Positions 1 to 6,482 of a DNA stretch of 10,001 bases are shown here, one piece after another (within the stretch, counting starts at the first letter, position 1; the number at the start of each line of letters is the position of its first letter). This DNA is from an uncultured Spirochaetaceae bacterium (GTDB lineage: Bacteria; Spirochaetota; Spirochaetia; Treponematales; Treponemataceae). The notes beneath the pieces are model-generated. The model had not been told where the DNA came from. It ran no database searches and saw nothing but the letters and a program-made list of their open reading frames with translations. The position numbers and the translations under genes are program-made. The stretch covers positions 1 through 10,001 of the forward strand of contig CACYBG010000155.1 of the NCBI GenBank assembly GCA_902772605.1. The letters are read 5' to 3'.

Positions 1-490
1 ATACAATCATCCCGGGACTCTTTTTCCCGGTGGTGATTTCTCCAAGACGGTTCGCCTGGTTTTCGGGAAAGACCGCAAAATATGAGACTCCATTTTCCTC
101 TCGCTTTTTTACAAAGTATGGAAGAGTCGCCCAGGTGATTGAAGTGATTCCGACCACAAAAAGATAGAGCGGACCCAGAATCAATGACTGTATCGTGTGC
201 CCGTATTCGTGGACTTCAATCCGGGAGTAAAAATCCTCCTGCAAAATCCTTTCTTTTTCATCGGAATAGTAGAAGAGGGGGTCGTCGCTTACAAAAATGA
301 AGGCGCCAAGCGAAAGGCTTGATTTCGGTTTCCATGACGTGACGATGCATCCGCAGAAAAAATGGTGCGCCCGCCTTACGTTCAGTAAAAAAATCACCGC
401 ACCCGCAAACGTCTGGATAAATCCCCACGTCCATTGCAGTAAAACATAGGCGATTTTGAAAGAAATGTGTTCTGCAGCCGGTTTTTTCAT
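1..490 (-). CDS. Partial membrane protein with zinc-metallopeptidase-like HExxH motif (C-terminus off window)
   Basis: The reading frame is open from an ATG at 490 to the window edge, giving 163 residues starting MKKPAAEHIS. There is a hydrophobic segment at about residues 13-36, then HEYGH at 94-98, a second hydrophobic stretch at about 103-124 (LGPLYLFVVGI), and ENQANRLGE from 143. HExxH followed by ExxAN resembles the zinc-ligand layout of gluzincin peptidases such as M48 (HExxH plus ExxAD), so H94, H98 and E143 could bind zinc. I recall similar small uncharacterised membrane proteins in Bacteroidetes and Firmicutes with a related (H)EYGH...LGxxYL pattern, not all keeping the first His, so protease activity is not assured. 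The start is a judgement: the ribosome site (AGG about 10 nt upstream) is weak and no in-frame stop lies close upstream. The gene follows greA on the same strand, separated by a strong inverted repeat. Confidence 0.6.
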   Translation of the reverse strand, partial: MKKPAAEHISFKIAYVLLQWTWGFIQTFAGAVIFLLNVRRAHHFFCGCIVTSWKPKSSLSLGAFIFVSDDPLFYYSDEKERILQEDFYSRIEVHEYGHTIQSLILGPLYLFVVGITSITWATLPYFVKKREENGVSYFAVFPENQANRLGEITTGKKSPGMIV

Positions 491-547
491 GTCTGATATG
501 CCTGGATGAAAGTGCACGGGAAAACCATTGGAATCCCCGTGATCTAG

Positions 548-588
548 GGAACCGCTGATTAATACGGTAAGCATTAATCAGCGGTTCC
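548..588. repeat. Perfect 16-bp inverted repeat with 9-nt loop between greA and the downstream gene
   Basis: Arms at 548-563 (GGAACCGCTGATTAAT) and 573-588 are exact reverse complements around a 9-nt loop. It starts 18 nt beyond the greA stop codon, the usual place for a terminator, and RNA from either strand would fold into a stable hairpin. No T-run follows the hairpin on either strand (minus-strand continuation is CCTAGATCACGG), so it is not a standard intrinsic terminator. It may be a factor-assisted terminator or 3'-end stabiliser, or a dispersed palindromic repeat. The GGAACC ends with TA nearby on each flank also resemble transposon termini, but a 41-bp element with no cargo cannot be assigned. 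Confidence 0.7.
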
Positions 589-605
589 TATAATTCAGAG
601 TTTTC

Positions 606-3329
606 TTAGATGTTTGCAGCGACTATGGATTTGATTGTCCAGTCGTAGTCAACGCCGTTGAACGTGAACTTCACGTTGTCGCCGACCTTTGAATCCATGA
701 GCTTCTGACCGCGAGGTGAAAGGTAGGAAAGAATTCCGTGCTCGATGTCTGATTCCCATGGGCCAAGCATCGTGTAGACAATCTCTTCGCCGGACTTGTT
801 GTCCTGGATTGTAACTTTCGTTCCGAATGAAACGAATGATGTCGTAACCGTAGTCGGATCGAATATGACGGCTTCTGCAATTTCCTTCCTGAGATCCTGA
901 AGGTTCTTGTTCTCAAGTGCGGACTTTTCCTTTGCAGCCTGATATTCTGCATTTTCCCTAAGGTCTCCCTTTTCCTTGGCGATTGCGATTTCCTTCTGAA
1001 TCTGCGGAAGAATTTCGTGCTCAAGGATTTCGGCCTGCTTTTTCTTCTCTTCAAGCATCTTTGCGGTGACAAGGCGACCCTTCTGGTTTTCCTGCTTGAT
1101 TTCCGCCTCGGGGAACTTGAATCCTGGATGCTTTTGGATGATTCCGTTCCTGAGCTGGTTCTTGTATTTCGGATCCAGCCCGCTGACGTCGTTGATTATA
1201 GTATAGAGCTTGTTGATTGTCGAAATGTCGTTTTCGAGCATGTAGTCAAGGACGTTGTTCTTCTTGTCGGAATTCGCCTTTTCTCCTCCGAAGAGCAGGG
1301 TGCATGCAGCCTTTTCAATCTTCTTGTTTTCGGTCGTCTTTACGTGGTTGTCCATCTCGAGGCGACAGATTGCAACGATGTTGATGAGCGTTACGAGCTG
1401 CTTTTCGTAAGGGACGTTTGCATCCTTGTACCACTGCGTGTCGCGGCATTCCTTGAAGAAGTAGATTACGGCTTCCCTGTTGTTGCGGTAATCGTCGAAA
1501 CAGTCTGCTACAAGCTTCTTGACCAGTTCAATCTTGCCCTTGTCAATCAGCGTGTCGATCATCTTTGATTCGAGTACGGTCGGGAAGAGCTTTATGTACT
1601 GTACGTCCCAATCCTGAAGGAAGGTGATGTTCCTGAGGAAAATTTCCTTTAACACCGTATTCTTGAGGTTTGCATAGATTTCCCTAGGATTCTCGATGTC
1701 GCCGTAAAGGGTCTCGAACGTAAATTTTACGGGCATCTGATAGTTCGTGAACCTTCCCATGTCCGTGATGTGCTTGAGTACGAGATATGAACCGACCGTG
1801 CATTCGTCTACGCTGCTGATTGACTTCAGGTAGCTTGAGAAATAGTTGAACATTTCTGAGAACGTTTCGTCTGAGCTGTCAACCGTTTCATCCTCGACGT
1901 AGCGCAGGATTATGTCGACCCTCGGGAAGAACTGCTTTTCGGCCTTGAATTCGTTGCCCAGACGCTCTGACTGTGAAAGCTCCCTGTCCCTGACCATGTA
2001 CTGGTCGCGGTTGTTCGGGTTCACGACGAAAATCTTGTTCGTCTTGAGTTCCTTCTGTGCATTCTGATGCCAGCTGGTCCATTCGCCCTGGGAAAGTACT
2101 ACGTTGATGAGTTCGGACTTGATGTGCTTTTCGTCGCAGGCGTTGTTGTAGCTCCTGATGATGGACTTGAGCGTTTCAACCACGTTTTCCTTGACTTCCT
2201 TTGCAAGGATTTCCTTTTTGGTTGTTGCCTTCTTTACCCAGAAATGGTTCTTCGGAAGTGGCTGGAGGGCTTCAACGGCCATCTTGAGGGTGATGTTGTC
2301 CTTTACTCCGAATTTCTTTCCGAAGTTGATCTTGAGCTTGTCGTCGGTTACGCCCGTGATTTTTCCGACGCCCCATGACCTGTGGTATACGAAGCTTCCC
2401 TTGTCGAAGGCTATGTGCTTTTCAAAGTCGTTGATTGCCTCGAATACGTTGCGGAATGATGATTCCAGGTCTGAATCGCGGATGTAAGCGTCCAGGTTTG
2501 ACTTTTCGGCGTACTTTTTCCTGTAGCATTCAACCAGGTCGCGCCTTGCGGTTGAATCCTTCGGGTCGAGCTCGAGTATGGCCTTGAGCATGGATATGGC
2601 CGTATTCCAGTTTCCGATGTTGTTGAAATGGAGGTAAAGGTCTTCCAGAAGTGTGATTGCCCTGTCGCTTCCGATGTTCTTTGCAACCTTCTTTTCTGCA
2701 GTGAGGAGGAAATCCATTTCCTTTGCAAGGTCGGAGCTGTTGAGGTAGATTACCTTGTTCCACATTTCCTTCGTTCCAGTGAAGTTCTTTGCATTGATGT
2801 AGCGGAGGAGGGCCTTCTTGTAATATGAAATTGCCGCTTCAAGGTTCTGCTGCTTTTCGTACCTGTCTGCAAGGGTCTTTGCAATGTCGGCCTCTTCGAA
2901 ATCAATCAGTACGATTTTTTCGTAGAGGGACCAGATCCTGTCGTCGTTGTTTATCTTGTAGTATTCGGCCAGTTTCCTGAGTGCAAATTTATTGTTCGGA
3001 TCCGTAACGAGGATTGAAGTGCATATCTGTTCGACTACGGTGCTCTTGTGGTTCTTTTCCAATATGTCGATTAAAGTTTCAAGGTTGCTGTTGTCCAAGG
3101 AACCGTCACGGAGGCCGATCATTCCGGAAAGGTAGAGGGCCACGATGCTGTCTTTCGTGTGTGAAAGCTGTTCGTCGGAAATCTCCTTGATCCGTCTTTC
3201 GCAGCCTTCCTTCTTCGCCCTGTCAAGTATTTCCTCAAGCTCCGACAGGTTAAATCCGCTGATTCCGGCTCTGGTCCATTTTTCTTCCTTAAGCATTTCG
3301 CTTACAGAATTCTCAAGTTCTTCAGACAT
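606..3329 (-). CDS. greA: Giant GreA: transcript cleavage factor fused to a large TPR-rich N-terminal region (907 aa)
   Basis: GreA rescues backtracked RNA polymerase by stimulating cleavage of the nascent RNA 3' end. Residues ~751-907 form a complete GreA of about 157 residues, matching the length of stand-alone GreA: an N-terminal antiparallel coiled coil with the tip motif GDLRENAEY (788-796), where D789 and E792 correspond to the acidic pair that positions Mg2+ in the polymerase active site, then the FKBP-like C-terminal domain (LGPWESDIEHGILSYLSPRG, 855-874). The first ~300 residues are helical with TPR-like repeats (e.g. 115-175 and 220-265). Residues 312-358 (FVYHRSWGVGKITGV...) form a small beta unit resembling CarD/TRCF RNAP-interacting domains. 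Residues ~360-750 are a helical region I cannot assign. Long GreA proteins of about 900 residues are, from memory, typical of Borrelia and Treponema, so this is not a local fusion artefact. The start is supported by AGGAG 5 nt upstream. Confidence 0.93.
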   Translation of the reverse strand: MSEELENSVSEMLKEEKWTRAGISGFNLSELEEILDRAKKEGCERRIKEISDEQLSHTKDSIVALYLSGMIGLRDGSLDNSNLETLIDILEKNHKSTVVEQICTSILVTDPNNKFALRKLAEYYKINNDDRIWSLYEKIVLIDFEEADIAKTLADRYEKQQNLEAAISYYKKALLRYINAKNFTGTKEMWNKVIYLNSSDLAKEMDFLLTAEKKVAKNIGSDRAITLLEDLYLHFNNIGNWNTAISMLKAILELDPKDSTARRDLVECYRKKYAEKSNLDAYIRDSDLESSFRNVFEAINDFEKHIAFDKGSFVYHRSWGVGKITGVTDDKLKINFGKKFGVKDNITLKMAVEALQPLPKNHFWVKKATTKKEILAKEVKENVVETLKSIIRSYNNACDEKHIKSELINVVLSQGEWTSWHQNAQKELKTNKIFVVNPNNRDQYMVRDRELSQSERLGNEFKAEKQFFPRVDIILRYVEDETVDSSDETFSEMFNYFSSYLKSISSVDECTVGSYLVLKHITDMGRFTNYQMPVKFTFETLYGDIENPREIYANLKNTVLKEIFLRNITFLQDWDVQYIKLFPTVLESKMIDTLIDKGKIELVKKLVADCFDDYRNNREAVIYFFKECRDTQWYKDANVPYEKQLVTLINIVAICRLEMDNHVKTTENKKIEKAACTLLFGGEKANSDKKNNVLDYMLENDISTINKLYTIINDVSGLDPKYKNQLRNGIIQKHPGFKFPEAEIKQENQKGRLVTAKMLEEKKKQAEILEHEILPQIQKEIAIAKEKGDLRENAEYQAAKEKSALENKNLQDLRKEIAEAVIFDPTTVTTSFVSFGTKVTIQDNKSGEEIVYTMLGPWESDIEHGILSYLSPRGQKLMDSKVGDNVKFTFNGVDYDWTIKSIVAANI

Positions 3330-3334
3330 AAAAA

Positions 3335-3339
3335 CTCCT
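3335..3339 (-). promoter_or_regulatory. Ribosome binding site of greA (AGGAG)
   Basis: On the minus strand AGGAG is followed by TTTTT and then the ATG at 3329. The 5-nt spacing is near optimal and fixes the start of the 907-residue protein. I saw no convincing promoter in the 175 nt upstream, so greA may be read through from the TPR gene at 3505-4452 or use a weak promoter. Confidence 0.75.
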
Positions 3340-3504
3340 AAAATTTCTAAACTAGCCCCATGTGGCTATGCTGAGGAAAACCTGTGCCATGCAAACTGCA
3401 CGCACCGGGTCTCCAAAAATTACAAACTGATTGCGGAATCGGTCGAAGGGACCTGCCGCCTTGCCGCCGGTATCCAGACGGTTTTCAATCCGCCCGGGGC
3501 AGCG

Positions 3505-4452
3505 TCATTTGAAATATTCTTCATATATATCAACGTCAAGGAGCTTGATCTTTAAAAGAAGCTCGTTGATTTTCGTGGTGCTTTCCTTTGAAAGTAGGTA
3601 ATGGTCCATCAGCCACAGGTAAAGGTTCAGAAGACGAGGCGTTATGGTGCTCTTGTCTTCGGCAGACTTAAGCTCGTTTTCCTTTGAATATATGTTCTGT
3701 TTGAGCCTGCCTATTTCCTGCGATTTCAGAGGCCTCTTGACGTTGAACGCCCCCATCAGGATTCCATATACCGGAAGCCATTCCTGCATGAGCCGTCCGG
3801 AATAATCCTTGGTCTCCCTGATTCTGGAAACGAGTTCCTGTATGAGCGGAGAGTCCAGGTTTTCAATGGAAACCTTTTCCGGGTTTAGGAAGAAGGCCTC
3901 CCTGTAAAGCATCCTTGCAAGCTTGCTGTCCCCGCAGAGTTCAAGACAGTCCGCCATCTCGGAAATTATCTCCGGCTGCCCGGAGTTGAGGGAATTCGCC
4001 TCCCTCAGCAGTTTGAGTGCACTGTCGTAATTTCCAAGCCTCTTTTCGCAGAGTCCGGTCTTCCTGAGCAGTTCAGCCTGCTGCTTTGTGTCGTCGCTGA
4101 ATGAAAGGTTCGAGTATTCCTTCAGTGCCCGGCCGTAGACGCAGTTCTTGAATGCAAACATGGTGTCCGCATAAAGCTCTTCGCTTTCAAAATCCCCGAT
4201 CTTCTGCCTGGACCACGATTCAAATCCCGTCCATTCCCTCAGTAGGGTGTCGCCCCGTGCAAAATCAGACTCGGAGTCGGCCTCCTTGAAATAGCCCATC
4301 CAGAAGATGCAGAAGGATGTCATCACCCGTATCCTTCGACTTTCAAGGTCATTCAGAAACGCCCCCTCCAGTTCCTTTTTTGCAAGCTCCGGGGAGCCGT
4401 CCCGTATCAATGACAGGGCCTTTAATATTGCTGATTCTGACTGCGTTTCCAT
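3505..4452 (-). CDS. TPR-containing protein of unknown function (315 aa), upstream of greA
   Basis: I do not recognise a named family. The protein starts METQSESAIL, has no signal peptide or clear membrane segment and so is probably cytoplasmic. Residues ~124-192 read as two consecutive TPR-like helical hairpins (LLRKTGLCEKRLGNYDSALK and the following EIISEMADCLELCGDSKLAR), suggesting a protein-binding scaffold. The C-terminal third (about 210-315) is predicted helical, including SKENELKSAEDKS and the leucine-rich LLNLYLWLMDHYLL. It lies upstream of greA in the same direction with a 175-nt gap, so co-transcription is possible. No Shine-Dalgarno precedes the ATG; instead a strong promoter ends 6 nt upstream, so the mRNA is probably leaderless. 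The only nearby alternative ATG, at 4457, is out of frame, and the next in-frame ATG is residue 44. Confidence 0.82.
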   Translation of the reverse strand: METQSESAILKALSLIRDGSPELAKKELEGAFLNDLESRRIRVMTSFCIFWMGYFKEADSESDFARGDTLLREWTGFESWSRQKIGDFESEELYADTMFAFKNCVYGRALKEYSNLSFSDDTKQQAELLRKTGLCEKRLGNYDSALKLLREANSLNSGQPEIISEMADCLELCGDSKLARMLYREAFFLNPEKVSIENLDSPLIQELVSRIRETKDYSGRLMQEWLPVYGILMGAFNVKRPLKSQEIGRLKQNIYSKENELKSAEDKSTITPRLLNLYLWLMDHYLLSKESTTKINELLLKIKLLDVDIYEEYFK

Positions 4453-4458
4453 ATCATG

Positions 4459-4487
4459 ATTATATAGAAGTGTGAAAAAATAGTCAA
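4459..4487 (-). promoter_or_regulatory. Near-consensus sigma-70-type promoter for the TPR gene, probably producing a leaderless mRNA
   Basis: On the minus strand, TTGACT (4487-4482) and TATAAT (4464-4459) are separated by exactly 17 bp: 11 of 12 consensus positions at ideal spacing. The TATAAT ends 6 nt before the ATG at 4452, so the expected transcription start falls on or next to the A of the start codon, leaving no room for a ribosome site. The spacer holds a T6 run. This is the best promoter match I see in the window. Confidence 0.75.
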
Positions 4488-4551
4488 TTGCTGAAAGTAC
4501 AGGTTAAAAAAGATTCAATTTATAATTACTTTTCACGTCTTTGTCAATATG

Positions 4552-4579
4552 TTTTTCGAAAAAAAATTAAATTTTTTTC
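4552..4579. repeat. Adjacent A/T palindromes in the divergent intergenic region
   Basis: TTTTTCGAAAAA (4552-4563) is a perfect 12-bp palindrome. It overlaps GAAAAAAA (4558-4565) which pairs with TTTTTTTC (4572-4579) around ATTAAA. A- and T-tracts this dense suggest bent DNA or an UP-element-like region between the divergent TPR and rpe promoters. The hairpin is too A/T-rich to be a convincing terminator. Function not determined. Confidence 0.4.
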
Positions 4580-4645
4580 TCGGAGCCTTGTTACGGAACG
4601 TTGAAAAAAACAAATGCGGATCATTCTGCGCTGACCGTAACGTCC

Positions 4646-4676
4646 TTGGAAATCGGGAGCCACTTTCCTTTACAAT
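4646..4676 (+). promoter_or_regulatory. Possible promoter for rpe
   Basis: TTGGAA (4646-4651) and TACAAT (4671-4676) lie 19 bp apart, longer than ideal, giving a predicted start around 4683 and a leader of about 20 nt before the ATG at 4705. A second perfect TATAAT at 4521-4526 has no matching -35. The assignment rests on the good -10 and its position. Confidence 0.35.
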
Positions 4677-4704
4677 CATTGCAAAATCGAATATCATCGG
4701 GGGC

Positions 4705-5337
4705 ATGAAAAAGGCAATTCTTTCTCCTTCCATCCTTTCTGCCGATTTTTCCAGGCTGGGTGAAGAGATTTCTCTGATAGGGAAAAACGGAGGCGGTCTC
4801 GTCCACATCGACGTAATGGACGGTCATTTCGTTCCTCAGGTAACATACGGTCAGTCCGTCATTTCTTCCATTAGAAAGTGCACGGACCTTCCTTTCGACG
4901 TCCATCTGATGATTGACAGGCCGGAGCTTTCGATACGGTCCTACATTGATTCCGGTGCCGATTGGGTCACGTTCCACATCGAGGCCACAGCTCATGCCGA
5001 CCTGTGCGTACAGACCATCCATGAAGCCGGAAAAAAGGCCGGCATTGCAATATGTCCTGCCACTCCCGTATCCGCAATCGAACATCTCCTTCCCATGGTG
5101 GACCTTGTTCTTGTGATGACGGTCAATCCGGGGTGGGGCGGACAGAAATTAATCCCCTATACGGTGGAAAAAGTGCGCGCCCTTGCCGATATAAAGAATA
5201 CCGGAAACTACGGGTTCCTCATATCGGTGGACGGAGGGATTAACGCAGAGACGCTTCCATCCGTACTTGATGCAGGCACCGACATATTCGTTTCCGGATC
5301 TTCATTTTTCCGGGGTACTTTAGGATGGCAGAGCTGA
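4705..5337 (+). CDS. rpe: Ribulose-phosphate 3-epimerase (210 aa)
   Basis: Rpe interconverts D-ribulose 5-phosphate and D-xylulose 5-phosphate in the non-oxidative pentose phosphate pathway in the cytoplasm. The TIM-barrel signatures are present: SPSILSADFSRLG (7-19), HIDVMDGHFVP (34-44) with metal ligands H34/D36, DVHLM (65-69) with H67, MTVNPGWGGQ (138-147; the usual Phe before GG is Trp here), VDGGI (175-179) with catalytic D176, and the phosphate-binding SGSSFF (197-202). The ATG at 4705 is preferred over the longer frame from 4549 because it aligns with known N-termini (MKxxxxxPSILSADF) and the upstream extension is low complexity. The ribosome site is modest (GGGGG one base before the ATG). 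The C-terminus stops 8 residues after SGSSFF, whereas family members usually carry a further terminal helix to reach ~215-225 residues. It overlaps the next gene by 13 nt. Confidence 0.93.
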   Translation: MKKAILSPSILSADFSRLGEEISLIGKNGGGLVHIDVMDGHFVPQVTYGQSVISSIRKCTDLPFDVHLMIDRPELSIRSYIDSGADWVTFHIEATAHADLCVQTIHEAGKKAGIAICPATPVSAIEHLLPMVDLVLVMTVNPGWGGQKLIPYTVEKVRALADIKNTGNYGFLISVDGGINAETLPSVLDAGTDIFVSGSSFFRGTLGWQS

Positions 5338-6134
5338 GGCGTTTTTCATTGAAAAGGCTTGTCCTTTGTGCATTTTTATCCGTGGCGGTCGGTCTTTCCG
5401 CTTCGTACGCTCAGAATTCCGACGGCAAGGTCCTTTCCGCTTCCGAGTCCCTTTTGAAGGGGCTTGAGGCATACAGGAACGAGGATTGGGCGCGTGCATC
5501 ACTCCTTCTGCGCGATGCGGTGAACGGGGGGCTTGGAGACGATGAAAGCACCTGGTACATGATGATTATGAGCCAGGCCTATGCCGGATACCATGAGGCC
5601 GCCGTAAGCGACTGCGACAGGTTTGAAGCCCGTTTTCCCGACAGTCCGACCGGTGAAAGCCTCAGGTATCAGAAGGGAAGGCTCCTTCACCTTTTGGGCA
5701 GGAATACCGAGGCTACGGCCATGCTCTCCGATTTCTGCGTAAGGAACCCTGAAAGTCCCATGTACGTTTCAGCACTGTTCTGGCTTGCCGAATGCTTTTT
5801 CGACGAATGCGACTACGCTTCGGCCCAGTCGATCTATTCCATGATTGTTACGGGTCATCCCGAGGATTCAAAGTCATCTGATTCAGCTGCACGTCTGGAT
5901 GAAATCGGCAGGAGCGAAAGGGAGAGAAAGCTCCTTTACCTTCTTAAGCTTACCGGAGAGGAATACCTGAGCCTGAAGGAAGACTATGAAAGGCTTTCAA
6001 GGGAAAAATCCGTCTCGCTGGATTCATCGGACATCGAATTCATCAGGGAACTGGTTTCTGCTGCAAGTGAAAGCGGTCTGGGTATTGACGAATCCAAGCT
6101 AAAACGTTTAAATAAAAAGCTGGGTGCCCACTGA
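5325..6134 (+). CDS. Exported TPR-like repeat protein (269 aa), overlapping rpe
   Basis: This has an N-terminal Sec-type signal peptide: basic MAELRRFSLKR, a hydrophobic core at about 12-26, and a likely signal peptidase I cut after ASYA (residue 29). The mature part begins with helix-turn-helix repeats typical of TPR proteins: LKGLEAYRNEDWARASLLLR (44-63), then 74-107, 110-141 (KGRLLHLLGRNTEATAML) and 147-180 (ALFWLAECFFDECDYASAQS). A charged helical, coiled-coil-prone segment (about 195-228) and a basic C-terminus follow. The repeat spacing recalls periplasmic YbgF/CpoB- or BamD-type scaffolds, but no specific homologue is recognised and there is no clear lipobox, so it is most likely a soluble periplasmic adaptor. 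The ATG lies inside the end of rpe (13-nt overlap) with GGGG 9 nt upstream, so it is probably translationally coupled to rpe. Confidence 0.85.
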   Translation: MAELRRFSLKRLVLCAFLSVAVGLSASYAQNSDGKVLSASESLLKGLEAYRNEDWARASLLLRDAVNGGLGDDESTWYMMIMSQAYAGYHEAAVSDCDRFEARFPDSPTGESLRYQKGRLLHLLGRNTEATAMLSDFCVRNPESPMYVSALFWLAECFFDECDYASAQSIYSMIVTGHPEDSKSSDSAARLDEIGRSERERKLLYLLKLTGEEYLSLKEDYERLSREKSVSLDSSDIEFIRELVSAASESGLGIDESKLKRLNKKLGAH

Positions 6135-6179
6135 TCGGATTCGAACTTGCATTCCTTACGTGGAGACCCGGGAAATTCC

Positions 6180-6278
6180 ATGATCCCCAAGGGAAGTATG
6201 GATTTCTTTTCCATAAAAAGCATGCAGTTCAAAAAACTCCTTTCCGGCGTTTTTTTTACGGTTGCCGCCGAGTTTTAA
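6180..6278 (+). CDS. Possible 32-aa small ORF or remnant of an exported protein's N-terminus
   Basis: The ORF starts at ATG 6180 with GGGAA about 5 nt upstream. Its C-terminal half, from the internal Met at residue 15, reads MQFKKLLSGVFFTVAAEF: a basic start, hydrophobic core and small residues, like the first half of a signal peptide, then a stop. This could be a tiny membrane peptide, the stub of a decayed secreted-protein gene, or chance. No downstream frame clearly continues it. Confidence 0.15.
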   Translation: MIPKGSMDFFSIKSMQFKKLLSGVFFTVAAEF

Positions 6279-6328
6279 CTCCTTGATGGACGGGAAGTCA
6301 AAACGTCGCGATTCGTGCGGAGGATTTC

Positions 6329-6424
6329 ATGCCTTGCCCTCTGCTTGAAAAATGGCATTGCTTGCATCGAGGCATGATTTCGGGGGCTCCTGGAAAGACT
6401 GAAGTTTTTAGGACGTCCCAATAA
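6329..6424 (+). CDS. Possible 31-aa small ORF with a good ribosome site
   Basis: ATG at 6329 is preceded by GGAGGA (6319-6324) with 4-nt spacing, the best Shine-Dalgarno in this gap. The peptide (MPCPLLEKWHC...) has no recognisable motif and ends 58 nt before the next gene's ATG. It could be a leader peptide for that gene or a chance ORF. The internal inverted repeat CATGCCT/AGGCATG spans its first half. Confidence 0.2.
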   Translation: MPCPLLEKWHCLHRGMISGAPGKTEVFRTSQ

Positions 6425-6482
6425 AAAAAAACGCGGCCGGGCAAGATTTCCGGTCCATAAAAATGTGGTGGGTAATTTTCTG

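Larger units (their letters stand above)
6135..6482. other. 348-bp intergenic region with no confident gene
   Basis: Nothing here reads as a conserved gene on either strand. It holds two short plus-strand ORFs (annotated separately, low confidence), T8 (6250-6257) and A9 (6423-6431) runs, an 8-bp palindrome GGACGTCC (6411-6418), and CATGCCT (6328-6334) whose complement AGGCATG recurs at 6370-6376, with a partial alternative partner GGCAT at 6352-6356. A GC-rich block followed by T9 on the minus strand (about 6423-6440) resembles half of an intrinsic terminator, but no minus-strand gene feeds it. No clear terminator for the exported TPR gene and no convincing promoter for the next gene were seen. 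It could be decayed coding sequence or a structured leader. Confidence 0.5.

Noticed and set aside
1017..1568. 183-codon plus-strand reading frame antisense to greA
   Set aside because: It is the mirror of a well-supported GreA coding region, has no ribosome site or recognisable domain, and its composition reflects the opposite strand's codons.
4549..4704. 52-residue N-terminal extension of Rpe from ATG 4549
   Set aside because: It is low-complexity Lys/Phe-rich sequence without a ribosome site, covers the likely promoter, and Rpe proteins align from MKKAILSPSILSADF.
4453..4704. Replication origin at the divergent, A/T-rich strand switch
   Set aside because: No DnaA boxes (TTATCCACA-like) are visible and neighbours are not dnaA, dnaN or rpmH; divergent promoters explain the switch.
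6133..6152. tRNA T-loop-like GTTCGAATCC on the minus strand
   Set aside because: The flanking bases do not form the 5-bp T stem and no acceptor, D or anticodon arms can be built around it.
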